A DNA stretch of 64,000 bases, taken from assembly GCA_966112615.1 (NCBI GenBank), contig CBHWDO010000004.1, forward strand, positions 221,794-285,793, written 5' to 3'. The DNA comes from Flavitalea sp966112615 (GTDB taxonomy: Bacteria > Bacteroidota > Bacteroidia > Chitinophagales > Chitinophagaceae). The position numbers and the translations under genes are program-made. Under the pieces are notes generated by a model. That model was not told the DNA's origin. It was given only the letters and a program-made list of their open reading frames with translations, and did no database searches. Positions 18,188 to 26,275 of this stretch are shown piece after piece. The first letter of the stretch is position 1. Each line of letters starts with the position of its first letter.

Positions 18188-18695
18188 TTTTTCCAAACAC
18201 TGTTTATGTTGAGTTTATTACATTTTTTGCTTTGTTCAATCATGAACCACGTAAACAAAAATCACACAACTCTGTACACAATTTCTCCACAAAAAATTAA
18301 CGCAGGGGGACGAATATCAAAAGTTTTTTTGGAAAAAAAAATTTTTTGTTCCCTTGCAAATTCACCAATTATTACAATCTGATGAACCTATTATTCCTTT
18401 GTGTGAAGTGTTATTAATTGATCTTCTGAAAGCCAAGCCACACCTGTATTTCAACCGATGTAAAAAAATATTTTTCTTTGCTGTCGAAACTGAACCGTTG
18501 TTGAATAGGGCCGCTTTCAAGGTATCGAATTAATCAACATCTTGTTACTATTTCAAAGGCAAAATTTAAAAATCTTGATTAAAGTAAATTTCTTACCTGA
18601 CACGACTATTTGTCATTAAACGTTAACCCCTACAGGTTAGGCTGATTATATATAAAATCCAACGAAAAAACTTTTGATTATTTACCAGTAAGAAT
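18188..18695. other. Long AT-rich divergent gap upstream of dnaA
   Basis: About 530 bases separate dnaA from the next gene, the longest gene-free divergent stretch here. It has A/T runs (18320-18350), one near-match to a DnaA box (TTCTCCACA, 18282-18290) and two weaker CACA motifs nearby (18262-18280). This could be an origin or merely the dnaA regulatory region. I see no coding sequence and no repeat element in it. Confidence 0.3.
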
Positions 18696-18703
18696 TTTCT
18701 TTG
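18673..18703 (+). promoter_or_regulatory. Promoter of the beta-barrel gene
   Basis: TTTG (18673-18676), 19 bases, then TTTCTTTG (18696-18703), one mismatch from TAnnTTTG. The expected start of transcription leaves a leader of only about 12-15 bases. Confidence 0.6.
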
Positions 18704-18721
18704 CATAGCTAATCTAACGTT

Positions 18722-19309
18722 ATGAGGAAAATCTTAAGCCTTCTTCTTACTATATCTATCACCCAGTTTGCCTTTTCACAAGGTAACTTCGAGATAAAAG
18801 CCGGTACTAATCTATATTATATTACCTCCAAGACTGAAACTGAAAATTTTGATAATCCCAAATTGGGATTCGTGATCGGTGGAGCTTATGATATGAAAGT
18901 ATCTGACAGGTTCAGCATTCAGCCTGAACTATTATTCAGCACTCAAAGAAGCCAGGAAACATATTATAACCAGGTGCTTCGAACTAATTATGTTAATGTG
19001 CCTGTTCTCTTCAAGTTCCATCCGGCAACTTCAAATTTTAGTTTATATGCAGGTCCACAGGTTAGCTTTCTTTCAAACGCAAGAAGAAAGATCAACGATG
19101 TAACCACTCCATACCGTGATGCGGTTAATAAAACAGACCTGGGCGGTACTGCCGGACTTGGATACCTTTTTCCAAAATGCAGACTCACTGCTGATGTAAG
19201 ATATTATTTCGGAACCCTTAATGTTCTGCAGGATCAACAATCCGGAACGAAAACACGCAACCGTCTTTGGTCGGTTATGATCGGTTACTCTTTTGCAAAA
19301 AAGAAATAA
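18722..19309 (+). CDS. Outer-membrane beta-barrel protein (PorT-like)
   Basis: A 195-residue protein with a signal peptide (about 1-19, QFAFSQG) and alternating beta-strand pattern typical of the 8-stranded outer-membrane beta-barrel domain common in Bacteroidota. Strand signatures include FEIKAGTNLYYI, FSIQPELLFSTQ, YVNVPVLFKFHP, FSLYAGPQVSFLS and LTADVRYYFG. It ends in lysines rather than Phe. Such proteins are structural or of unknown function. It is divergent from dnaA and 79 bases ahead of the FAD dehydrogenase, with a small AACTC...GAGTTCCC hairpin and T-run at about 19336-19360 between them. Confidence 0.75.
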   Translation: MRKILSLLLTISITQFAFSQGNFEIKAGTNLYYITSKTETENFDNPKLGFVIGGAYDMKVSDRFSIQPELLFSTQRSQETYYNQVLRTNYVNVPVLFKFHPATSNFSLYAGPQVSFLSNARRKINDVTTPYRDAVNKTDLGGTAGLGYLFPKCRLTADVRYYFGTLNVLQDQQSGTKTRNRLWSVMIGYSFAKKK

Positions 19310-19334
19310 CGAAAAACCGGGTATCTTTGCAAGG

Positions 19335-19359
19335 GAACTCAATAGAGTTCCCTTTTTTT
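19335..19359 (+). terminator. Intrinsic terminator after the beta-barrel gene
   Basis: GGGAACTC and GAGTTCCC form an 8-bp stem around AATA, followed by seven T. Confidence 0.8.
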
Positions 19360-19388
19360 ATCGCCGTTTTAGGATAAATACCTAAACT

Positions 19389-20948
19389 ATGCAGAAACAA
19401 CTCTCCATAAAATTACTGCCCTCAGAAGCAGCCAATGATTCAATTATTCAAAACCTGGCAGCTTCGGCTGCAGGATGTGCTGTCAAAGAAATTACAGGAT
19501 ATAATATAATAAAGCGCTCCATCGACGCCAGGGGAAAACAACCCTGGATCCTTCTGACCCTTCAGGCATTCATCAATGAACCTTACATAAACCGGACATT
19601 TAGTCCTGTTCATTTCCCGGATGTATCGAATAGTGATCATTCGGTTATCATTGTCGGGGCAGGACCTGCAGGGCTTTTTGCGGCACTTCAGCTCATAGAA
19701 AAAGGTATCCGGCCAATTGTACTTGAAAGAGGCAAGGATGTTCGTTCCCGCAGAAGGGACCTCGCTTTATTAAATAAGGAAGGTATTCTTAATCCTGAGA
19801 GCAATTATTGTTTTGGAGAAGGGGGCGCTGGAACATATAGTGATGGAAAACTCTATACACGCAGTAATAAAAGAGGAGATATTAACCGGATCCTGAATTT
19901 ATTTGTTCAGTTTGGTGCCGAAGAAAAGATCCTCTACGAGGCACATCCTCATATCGGCACCAATAAACTTCCGCATATCATCACTGCCATGCGTGAGCAG
20001 ATCATGACCTCCGGAGGAAAATTTCTTTTCAATAAAAAAGTAACAGATTTTATTATAGCTGATAATAAGATCAAAGGTGTTCGCACTGCAGACAATGAAG
20101 ATTTTTCTGCTGAAGAAGTGATACTTGCCACAGGACATTCTGCCAGGGATATATTTATTTTATTGGAAGAAAAAAGGATACTCATTGAACCAAAACCTTT
20201 TGCACTAGGTGTAAGAATTGAACATCCACAGGAACTGATCGATTCTATTCAATATCATTGCAGCTCAAGAGGCGAATATTTACCTCCCGCTTCCTATAGT
20301 CTTGTACAACAGGTTGAAGGCAGGGGTGTTTTTTCTTTTTGCATGTGTCCCGGCGGAATCATTGCGCCGGCAAGTACCGATATTGGTGAGCTTGTTGTAA
20401 ATGGATGGTCACCCTCAAAAAGAAATAATCCTTTTGCAAATTCAGGAATGGTCGTAGCCATCGATCCAAAGGATTATAAAAAATATGCTTCGTCCGGAAA
20501 CCTTGCTGCCATGGAATTTCAACGTTCCGTGGAAACGAAGGCATTTAATGCAGGCGGAGGAAAATATGTTGCACCCGCGCAACGAATGGCTGATTTCACA
20601 GAAAATAAGATCTCGTCCTCATTACCTGAATGCTCTTATTTACCGGGCATTCATTCTACTTCATTACATGATGTATTACCACCATTCGTTTCAAAAGGAT
20701 TGCAGCTCGCCTTTAGAGAATTTGGGAAAAAAATGCGCGGATATTTTACAAATGAAGCGGTACTGGTAGCGACAGAATCAAGAACATCATCGCCGGTTAG
20801 AATTCCAAGAGATAATTTTTCATTGGAACATCCTCAGATCAGAGGACTATACCCATGTGGTGAAGGCGCAGGATATGCGGGCGGAATAGTAAGCGCAGCA
20901 ATGGATGGAGAGCGTATCGCACTTACCATTTATAACAAAACGCTATAA
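19389..20948 (+). CDS. FAD-dependent dehydrogenase (COG2509 type)
   Basis: A 519-residue flavoprotein of the uncharacterised FAD-dependent dehydrogenase group. The N-terminal 80 residues form the small ferredoxin-like domain usual in this group. The Rossmann motif VIIVGAGPAGLFAALQLIEKG starts near residue 86 with ERGKDV as the FAD ribose acid. A Cys-bearing NYCFGEGGAGTYSDGKL segment (about 140) and the C-terminal GLYPCGEGAGYAGGIVSAAMDG close the FAD site. The substrate is unknown. It lies 59 bases before an ABC-2 exporter pair, with no evident functional link. Confidence 0.85.
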   Translation: MQKQLSIKLLPSEAANDSIIQNLAASAAGCAVKEITGYNIIKRSIDARGKQPWILLTLQAFINEPYINRTFSPVHFPDVSNSDHSVIIVGAGPAGLFAALQLIEKGIRPIVLERGKDVRSRRRDLALLNKEGILNPESNYCFGEGGAGTYSDGKLYTRSNKRGDINRILNLFVQFGAEEKILYEAHPHIGTNKLPHIITAMREQIMTSGGKFLFNKKVTDFIIADNKIKGVRTADNEDFSAEEVILATGHSARDIFILLEEKRILIEPKPFALGVRIEHPQELIDSIQYHCSSRGEYLPPASYSLVQQVEGRGVFSFCMCPGGIIAPASTDIGELVVNGWSPSKRNNPFANSGMVVAIDPKDYKKYASSGNLAAMEFQRSVETKAFNAGGGKYVAPAQRMADFTENKISSSLPECSYLPGIHSTSLHDVLPPFVSKGLQLAFREFGKKMRGYFTNEAVLVATESRTSSPVRIPRDNFSLEHPQIRGLYPCGEGAGYAGGIVSAAMDGERIALTIYNKTL

Positions 20949-21007
20949 AAAAATCAGGAAAAGTTTATCTTAAGCCGGTCAAATCAGATACTGAAATAAA
21001 CCCGCTT

Positions 21008-21940
21008 ATGAATATACTTGAGATCAAAAATCTGAAGAAACACTACGCCACTCAAAAAGCAGTGGATGATGTGAGTTTTTCTTTAGCTCCCGGAAGTATT
21101 TTCGGACTCCTTGGACCAAATGGAGCCGGCAAAACCACTCTAATCAGGATGATTACTGGAATTTTTCTTCCAGATGAAGGAGAGATCCTATTGAATGGAA
21201 AAAAAATGGATCCTATGAAGGATGTATCTTATATAGGATACATGCCCGAAGAACGTGGATTGTACAAGAAGATGAAGATCGGTGAACAGGCCATTTATCT
21301 CGCACAATTAAAAGGGCTTTCAAAGCAGGATGCATTGCAGCAGGCCAAAGAATGGTTTGTAAAATTTGAAATGGAATCATGGTGGAATAAAAAAGTGGAA
21401 GACCTGAGTAAAGGGATGGGACAAAAACTCCAGTTTGTTACCACGGTTATGCACCAACCAAAACTTATCATACTGGATGAACCATTCAGCGGACTGGATC
21501 CCGTGAATTCAAATCTTATCAAGGAAGAGATCTATAATCTTGCCAAGAAAGGTGCCAGTATCATTTTTAGTACACACAGGATGGAACAGGTTGAAGAGAT
21601 CTGCGATCATATCATCCTTATGAATAAGGGAAATAAAATTCTCGACGGAACTGTAAAACAGATAAAGCAGCAATTTAAGGAAAATCTTTACCGGGTATCA
21701 TACCATGGACCGGCTGAGATCCAGGCGCATCCTGCATTTGAAGTTATGGGGCATAAAGATCATCAATATGTTATCCGCATTAATGAGAATTATAAGACCA
21801 ATGATGTATTGCAACATTTTATTGCAAGTAATGTATCCATCAATGGTTTCCAGGAAATACTGCCATCATTGAATGATATCTTTATTAAACTGGTTGAAGG
21901 AACTCCATTGTCTCGAAAATTTGAAAAACAAACTGCTTAA
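21008..21940 (+). CDS. ABC-2 exporter, ATP-binding subunit
   Basis: A 310-residue ATPase energising the membrane partner encoded 9 bases downstream. Walker A GPNGAGKTT is at residues 36-44, the signature LSKGMGQKLQ is near 134, and Walker B with the D-loop (LIILDEPFSGLDPVN) is near 155-169. A C-terminal extension of about 80 residues follows the ABC core, as in NatA/CcmA-type subunits. The NatAB-like pairing suggests export of sodium, a small molecule or a peptide; which one is not visible. Confidence 0.9.
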   Translation: MNILEIKNLKKHYATQKAVDDVSFSLAPGSIFGLLGPNGAGKTTLIRMITGIFLPDEGEILLNGKKMDPMKDVSYIGYMPEERGLYKKMKIGEQAIYLAQLKGLSKQDALQQAKEWFVKFEMESWWNKKVEDLSKGMGQKLQFVTTVMHQPKLIILDEPFSGLDPVNSNLIKEEIYNLAKKGASIIFSTHRMEQVEEICDHIILMNKGNKILDGTVKQIKQQFKENLYRVSYHGPAEIQAHPAFEVMGHKDHQYVIRINENYKTNDVLQHFIASNVSINGFQEILPSLNDIFIKLVEGTPLSRKFEKQTA

Positions 21941-21949
21941 ACTTTTCCC

Positions 21950-23269
21950 ATGAATAAGACATGGCTTATTATAAAACGTGAATACCTTTCAAGGGTCAGA
22001 AATAAAACATTCATCATCTCTACATTTCTTACTCCATTATTATTTGTTGGAATTATTGCTGCAGTGGTTGCTATCACTGTAAAAAATTCAGATAAGGAAG
22101 TAGTAGCTGTAATTGATAATTCAGGCATTTTCAAAGAAAAGACCGACAGCAACAAAAGTGTTCGGTTTGTCATTGATGCAAGTGTCGATACGAGTAACTT
22201 TTCAAAGAAAGGTTATTCAGCTATTTTGTATTCACCCAATACAGGGGCAAACCAGGGTACTAACTGGAAGATCTATTCCAAGAAAAATTTCAGCATCATT
22301 GCCAGTGGTGAAGTTGAAAAAAAGATCAGTGAGAATTATGAAAACGACCTGCTGAAAAAATATGGGGTTGATGTAAATGAAGTGGATTCCATCCGCAAAG
22401 CATCCAAAGGACTTATTGCCGAAACAGCAATTTTGGAAGATGGTGCAGGAGCGAAAAAAGGAAACTCAGGCGTGGCCTACGGTGTAGGCTATGGTGCAGC
22501 ATTTCTGATCTATATCACCCTGTTCATTTATGGAACAATGGTATTAAGAGGTGTGATGGAAGAAAAGACCAACAGGATCGCTGAAGTGGTGGTAAGTTCC
22601 GTTAAACCTACACAACTGATGATGGGAAAGATTATTGGAATTGGCGCTGTTGGATTGACCCAGTTCTTTATGTGGATCATCCTCATCTTTGGATTGACAA
22701 CATTGATCGGAAGTTTTCTCCCTGCAGATATAGCTTCACAGGTTGCAAGTTCACAGGAATCAATGCCCGGACAATCAGCTCAAACAAGCACAGCGATCAG
22801 TGCATTATCTGCAGCAGGCAATGAATTATCCAGTGTTAACTGGCCATTGATCATCTTCTGTTTTGTATTCTACTTCCTGTTTGGATACCTGTTTTACGCT
22901 GCATTATTTGCTGCAGTAGGCAGTACAGTGAATGAGGATCCACAAGATGCACAAAGCCTGATGTTCCCGATCACCATGCCGATCGTACTGGCTATTATCA
23001 TCATGATGAATGCCATCATACATCCGGAAGGCAGTTTAGCAACCTGGAGCAGCATGGTTCCATTCTTTTCCCCAATTGTAATGATGGCCAGGATACCATT
23101 TGGAGTTCCCGGTACTGTACCATGGTGGCAGCTTGGGTTAAGCATGGGCTTACTGGTTGCAGGATTTATTTTTACAACCTGGCTTTCAGCCCGCATTTAC
23201 CGTACAGGAATATTGTTGTATGGAAAGAAAGCGACATGGAAAGAGATGGGGAAATGGATATTTAGGTAG
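21950..23269 (+). CDS. ABC-2 exporter, permease subunit (NatB-like)
   Basis: A 439-residue membrane protein. The first helix is at about 20-42 (TFIISTFLTPLLFVGIIAAVVA), then a large extracytoplasmic domain (about 45-170), then five or so helices in the C-terminal half (about 180-420). NatB/ABC-2 signatures include MVLRGVMEEKTNRIAEVVVSSVKPTQLMMGKI. It is translationally close to the ATPase (9-base gap). The stop codon TAG directly abuts the CGGGAATC repeat array. Confidence 0.9.
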   Translation: MNKTWLIIKREYLSRVRNKTFIISTFLTPLLFVGIIAAVVAITVKNSDKEVVAVIDNSGIFKEKTDSNKSVRFVIDASVDTSNFSKKGYSAILYSPNTGANQGTNWKIYSKKNFSIIASGEVEKKISENYENDLLKKYGVDVNEVDSIRKASKGLIAETAILEDGAGAKKGNSGVAYGVGYGAAFLIYITLFIYGTMVLRGVMEEKTNRIAEVVVSSVKPTQLMMGKIIGIGAVGLTQFFMWIILIFGLTTLIGSFLPADIASQVASSQESMPGQSAQTSTAISALSAAGNELSSVNWPLIIFCFVFYFLFGYLFYAALFAAVGSTVNEDPQDAQSLMFPITMPIVLAIIIMMNAIIHPEGSLATWSSMVPFFSPIVMMARIPFGVPGTVPWWQLGLSMGLLVAGFIFTTWLSARIYRTGILLYGKKATWKEMGKWIFR

Positions 23270-23352
23270 CGGGAATCGGGAATGGGGAATCGGGAATCGG
23301 GAATGGAGAGATTCTGTTGCTAGTAAATCGAAAATCGGTAATCGGTAATCGA
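23270..23352. repeat. GGGAATC and AATCGGT 7-base arrays (left arm)
   Basis: Five head-to-tail 7-base units (GGGAATC/GGGAATG) from 23271, then after about 20 bases AAATCGAAAATCGGTAATCG-type units (23325-23351). The complementary right arm is at 23415-23463. A regular terminator lies between them. Confidence 0.88.
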
Positions 23353-23369
23353 AAAAAATACAGTTAAAG

Positions 23370-23403
23370 AAAATGGTGCAGCTACAACTGCACCATTTTT
23401 TTA
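23370..23403 (+). terminator. Intrinsic terminator of the ABC exporter operon
   Basis: A 12-bp stem (AAAATGGTGCAG with CTGCACCATTTT, loop CTACAA) and seven or more T. It sits inside the larger inverted repeat. Confidence 0.9.
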
Positions 23404-23414
23404 TTTCCGGCATT

Positions 23415-23463
23415 CACGATTCCCCATTCCCCATTCCCCTTCCCCCGATTCATTTCCGATTAC
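23415..23463. repeat. GATTCCCC-type array (right arm)
   Basis: CGATTCCCCATTCCCCATTC-type units, complementary to the GGGAATC array at 23271-23305, then CCGATT / TTCCGATTAC complementary to the AATCGG units. Together with the left arm this makes a nested inverted repeat of nearly 200 bases around the terminator. Confidence 0.8.
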
Positions 23464-23493
23464 TGACCCCCAAACCCCATTTGCAATAAATTA

Positions 23494-23530
23494 ACGAACT
23501 CCTTCGTACATGTTTACGAACTCTATCGTA
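23494..23530 (+). promoter_or_regulatory. Two tandem dyads, candidate operator
   Basis: ACGAA-N4-TTCGT (23494-23507) and TACGA-N6-TCGTA (23515-23530). Their centres are 22 bases apart, two helical turns, and they lie 30-65 bases before the coiled-coil gene. The layout is that of a site for a dimeric repressor bound twice on one face of the helix. BlaI/MecI-type control is one possibility, inferred from layout only. Confidence 0.5.
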
Positions 23531-23559
23531 CATTAGCGGAAACCATTAAAAATTATAGT

Positions 23560-24408
23560 ATGAAAAGTAAAGCCTTATTCCTCGCATCGGCTATGGCCAT
23601 CGGATCACTGGTGTTAGTTTCCTGGGCAGGTAATCCAGATACTGCACTGCCTCATTTTATTTTTAATGATACCATTCCTGGACAAACCACTGGTCGTGAT
23701 TTTGACCGTGAGCTCAAATCAATTGCTGAAGCAAGAGTTCATATGAAAAAAATGACCGAACAGGATATGGATAAAATGATCCGTGATATCGAAAAATCTA
23801 TCCAGGATATAGATATGCAGAAGATCCAGGCTGATGCACAAAAATCATTGGTCAATCTTGATCATGGTAAGATTGAAAAAGAACTTCAAAATGCCTTAAA
23901 AGAAATAGACCAGGAATTAGCCAGCCAGGAAAAAGATGAAGACCTGAGTGCAAAAAGAAAAGCTGAGATCCGTCGCGACCTCCAAAAAGCCAGGGAAGAG
24001 ATCAAACTTGAAATGGAGAATATTAAAAAAGAACTTTCAGCCGAACGAATAGAAATCAAAAAAGATATCGATCAGGAATTAGCCAACGCGAAAAAAGAAA
24101 TTGAAAAAGCAAGGAAAGAAATTGCAGAGCAGAAGATCAACATCAAAAAGGATATCCAAAATGCATTAACTGATCTCGACAAAGCAGAGAAAGAAGTAAA
24201 AGGCTACCAGGAAATGGTATATGAAATGGAAGCTGCCGGATTACTCAGCACTAAAACAAATTATACTATTGAACATGATAAGGGCAAGATCTCTGTAAAC
24301 GGAAAAGAACTCAGTTCAGATGATTACAATCGTTTCAAAAAATATTTTGATGAAGATAAGATCGTGATCAAAAAAGAAAAGGATCATATTAATATTCAAA
24401 AAAAATAA
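23560..24408 (+). CDS. Exported coiled-coil protein
   Basis: A 282-residue protein of unknown function. It has an N-terminal signal-like segment (1-23, LFLASAMAIGSLVLVSWAG) and then an almost unbroken charged helix (about 45-225) rich in Lys, Glu, Asp and Ile with heptad character, i.e. a long coiled coil. It closes with a small folded tail (about 230-280: YTIEHDKGKISVNGKELSSDDY). Bacteroidota often carry such proteins near BlaR/BlaI-like sensor genes, but none is in the window. The paired dyads upstream suggest dedicated repression. The stop abuts an AATCGG array. Confidence 0.6.
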   Translation: MKSKALFLASAMAIGSLVLVSWAGNPDTALPHFIFNDTIPGQTTGRDFDRELKSIAEARVHMKKMTEQDMDKMIRDIEKSIQDIDMQKIQADAQKSLVNLDHGKIEKELQNALKEIDQELASQEKDEDLSAKRKAEIRRDLQKAREEIKLEMENIKKELSAERIEIKKDIDQELANAKKEIEKARKEIAEQKINIKKDIQNALTDLDKAEKEVKGYQEMVYEMEAAGLLSTKTNYTIEHDKGKISVNGKELSSDDYNRFKKYFDEDKIVIKKEKDHINIQKK

Positions 24409-24507
24409 ATCGAAAATCGGTAATCGGTAATCGAAAAGAAAACAAAACAAAAGCCGCTGAATCACTCCAGCGGCTTTCTTGTATTATTACCGATTTTCGA
24501 TTTACTT
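24409..24507. repeat. AATCGGT inverted repeat around a terminator
   Basis: The left arm 24409-24434 (ATCGAAAATCGG, TAATCGG, TAATCG) begins at the base after the stop codon. The right arm 24487-24503 (ATTACCGATTTTCGATT) is its reverse complement. The terminator at 24450-24480 sits in the loop. Confidence 0.88.
24450..24480. terminator. Intrinsic terminator between convergent genes
   Basis: AAAGCCGCTG pairs with CAGCGGCTTT around an 8-base loop, with an A-rich left flank and T-rich right flank. It probably serves both genes. Confidence 0.85.
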
Positions 24508-24510
24508 GTC

Positions 24511-24915
24511 TTACCTAAATCCATCCATCATCCTCGACAACGGATGAAACACTTCCTCTTCTGATTCTGACAGGTTTGCAATATTGAAATTGATCACCAT
24601 TCCTTCCTTCAACACCACTCCTTCCTGCTTATAAGTTTTATATCCCTTCTTCTCCAATACAATGGTCACTTTACCTGCAGGTAATTTTGGTAACTTGAAA
24701 TTACCTGAAGCATCAGAAGTTACTTCATGCTGAACATTCTGCGCTTTTATAGAAATGGTTACTCCCTTGACAGGCTTCTTATTTTTTGAATCTGAAATAC
24801 ATCCCTGGACAATGCCGGAACCTTCAGTTTTACCTTCTTTTCCATTATTGGCTACCGCCACTTGAGATAAAGAAAAAATTGAAAAGATCAGTAGTAGGTG
24901 TTTAGCTTCTTTCAT
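24511..24915 (-). CDS. Small secreted carboxypeptidase-regulatory-like domain protein
   Basis: A 134-residue exported protein. The ATG at 24915 gives MKEAKHLLLIFSIFSLSQVAVA, a good signal peptide; an upstream in-frame ATG (24969) would bury it. The rest is one carboxypeptidase regulatory-like beta-sandwich (about 34-110: GCISDSKNKKPVKGVTISIKAQ, GNFKLPKLPAGKVTIVLEKKGYKTYKQEGV). This fold is usually fused to TonB receptors but is free-standing here. The role is unknown; it could be a structural or adhesion module. Confidence 0.65.
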   Translation of the reverse strand: MKEAKHLLLIFSIFSLSQVAVANNGKEGKTEGSGIVQGCISDSKNKKPVKGVTISIKAQNVQHEVTSDASGNFKLPKLPAGKVTIVLEKKGYKTYKQEGVVLKEGMVINFNIANLSESEEEVFHPLSRMMDGFR

Positions 24916-25061
24916 AAACGGTAAATTGTTTGCAACTATCGTTACCCAACCGCAAGAAATTTGATTCATAGAGACAAGAAGCGAAGTGATATTGATGCTT
25001 CGGCAGCAAATATAGGTGAAAATATTTATTGGATTAAAATGGCTTTAATTTTCACAAACCC

Positions 25062-25120
25062 CTAACTCCAACTCCCAACTCCTAACTCCCAACTCCCAAC
25101 ACCCAACTCCCAACTCCCAA
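25062..25120. repeat. AACTCCC-type 7-base array
   Basis: About eight tandem AACTCCC/AACTCCT units, ending at the minus-strand stop (TGA then TTGGGAG) of the nucleotidyltransferase gene. Only one arm is present. The downstream side is the promoter region of the next minus-strand gene. Confidence 0.85.
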
Positions 25121-26119
25121 TCAACTTTCCCCCAAATCAATCTCCGTATTATCCCCAATATTCAAACTCCTGCTTTCCCCCTTAACATCCGTATCACTAC
25201 CAATCAGGGAATTTGTCAGAACAATGTCAAAAAGATCTGCAAATGAACCGATTATGGATTCTTTGATAATAGAATAATTGATATGCGTCTTCTCACCAAT
25301 GGTAACATTCGGCCCAATGATGGAGTTCCTGATATCACATCCGGGCGCAATACTCACCGGTGGAACAATGATCGTATTTTCAAAATTGTGCTCAGAGGCG
25401 ATGAGGCCACCAAACTTTTTCAGGAGCGTAGCATTAGATTCAAGCAGGGTGTCCTTTTTCCCGCAGTCAAACCAGTTTTGAACTTTGAACGACTGAAACT
25501 TAACCCCACTGCGGATCATACACTCTATCGCATCGGTAATATTGAATTCACCCCTGCATTTCACACAATTACGAATGTTCTCTTCCAGGCAATGAAAAAG
25601 CTGTCCTGATTCCTTGATCTTATACACTCCTACCAAAGCCATATTCGACTTGGGTATCTGCGGCTTTTCAACCACCCTAACAATATTTCCATCATCACCT
25701 ACTTCCGCTACACCAAAATCACGTGGATCATCCACCCGCTTTATGCCAAGCGTCGAGTGAGGACTATTGATAACATCTTCAACATTATACTCACAAATGG
25801 TATCACCCAAAACGATAAATACTTCATCATCGCCTACCAGGTGCCTGGTCAATAAAATAGCATGCCCAATTCCCTGCCGCTCATTCTGGTTCACAAAATG
25901 AGCATTCAGACCAGGATATTTATCTTCAATGTAATCACGGATCTTATCGCCCAGGTATCCAACAATAAAAATGAATTCATCAATTCCTGCATCTTTCAGC
26001 TGGTCAACAATTATGCTGAGGATGGTTTTCCCGGCAAGTGGGATCAGGGCTTTGGGTTGTGTATATGTATGAGGTCGTAGTTTGGTGCCGGCACCGGCTA
26101 CGGGTATAATTGCTTTCAT
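25121..26119 (-). CDS. Sugar-phosphate nucleotidyltransferase
   Basis: A 332-residue enzyme that activates a sugar phosphate to an NDP-sugar for envelope glycan synthesis. The N-terminal signature MKAIIPVAGAGTKLRPHTYTQPKALIPLAGK combines the GXGTXLRP nucleotide loop with the PKAL segment. VLGDTIC (about 104) carries the metal Asp, and VEKPQIPKS and GEFNITDAIE follow. A C-terminal left-handed beta-helix (about 240-325; hexapeptide-like IRNSIIGPNVTIGEKT) gives the RmlA/GlmU-like two-domain layout. The sugar cannot be named. The gene is monocistronic and divergent from glyA. Confidence 0.85.
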   Translation of the reverse strand: MKAIIPVAGAGTKLRPHTYTQPKALIPLAGKTILSIIVDQLKDAGIDEFIFIVGYLGDKIRDYIEDKYPGLNAHFVNQNERQGIGHAILLTRHLVGDDEVFIVLGDTICEYNVEDVINSPHSTLGIKRVDDPRDFGVAEVGDDGNIVRVVEKPQIPKSNMALVGVYKIKESGQLFHCLEENIRNCVKCRGEFNITDAIECMIRSGVKFQSFKVQNWFDCGKKDTLLESNATLLKKFGGLIASEHNFENTIIVPPVSIAPGCDIRNSIIGPNVTIGEKTHINYSIIKESIIGSFADLFDIVLTNSLIGSDTDVKGESRSLNIGDNTEIDLGES

Positions 26120-26239
26120 CTTAATCAGTTTTTCAACGCACTGGTTCCTTTCAACCTAACCTTACAAGCGCTCGAAAGTAGGCATTTTTTAATGAATTAA
26201 TAGTTTGAACAAAAAACTGGATGTTCCATAATGAGGGGT

Positions 26240-26247
26240 TATTTTTG
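26240..26247 (+). promoter_or_regulatory. -7 element of glyA
   Basis: TATTTTTG matches TAnnTTTG. No good -33 TTTG lies at 19-20 bases (CTGG is found). It sets transcription start near 26253, which excludes the upstream in-frame ATG at 26231 and supports the ATG at 26276. Confidence 0.55.
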
Positions 26248-26275
26248 CGGCAAATTTCATCCTAATCTCATCTTC

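Noticed and set aside
26231..26275. Longer N-terminus for glyA
   Set aside because: The in-frame ATG at 26231 lies upstream of the -7 element, so it would not be transcribed.
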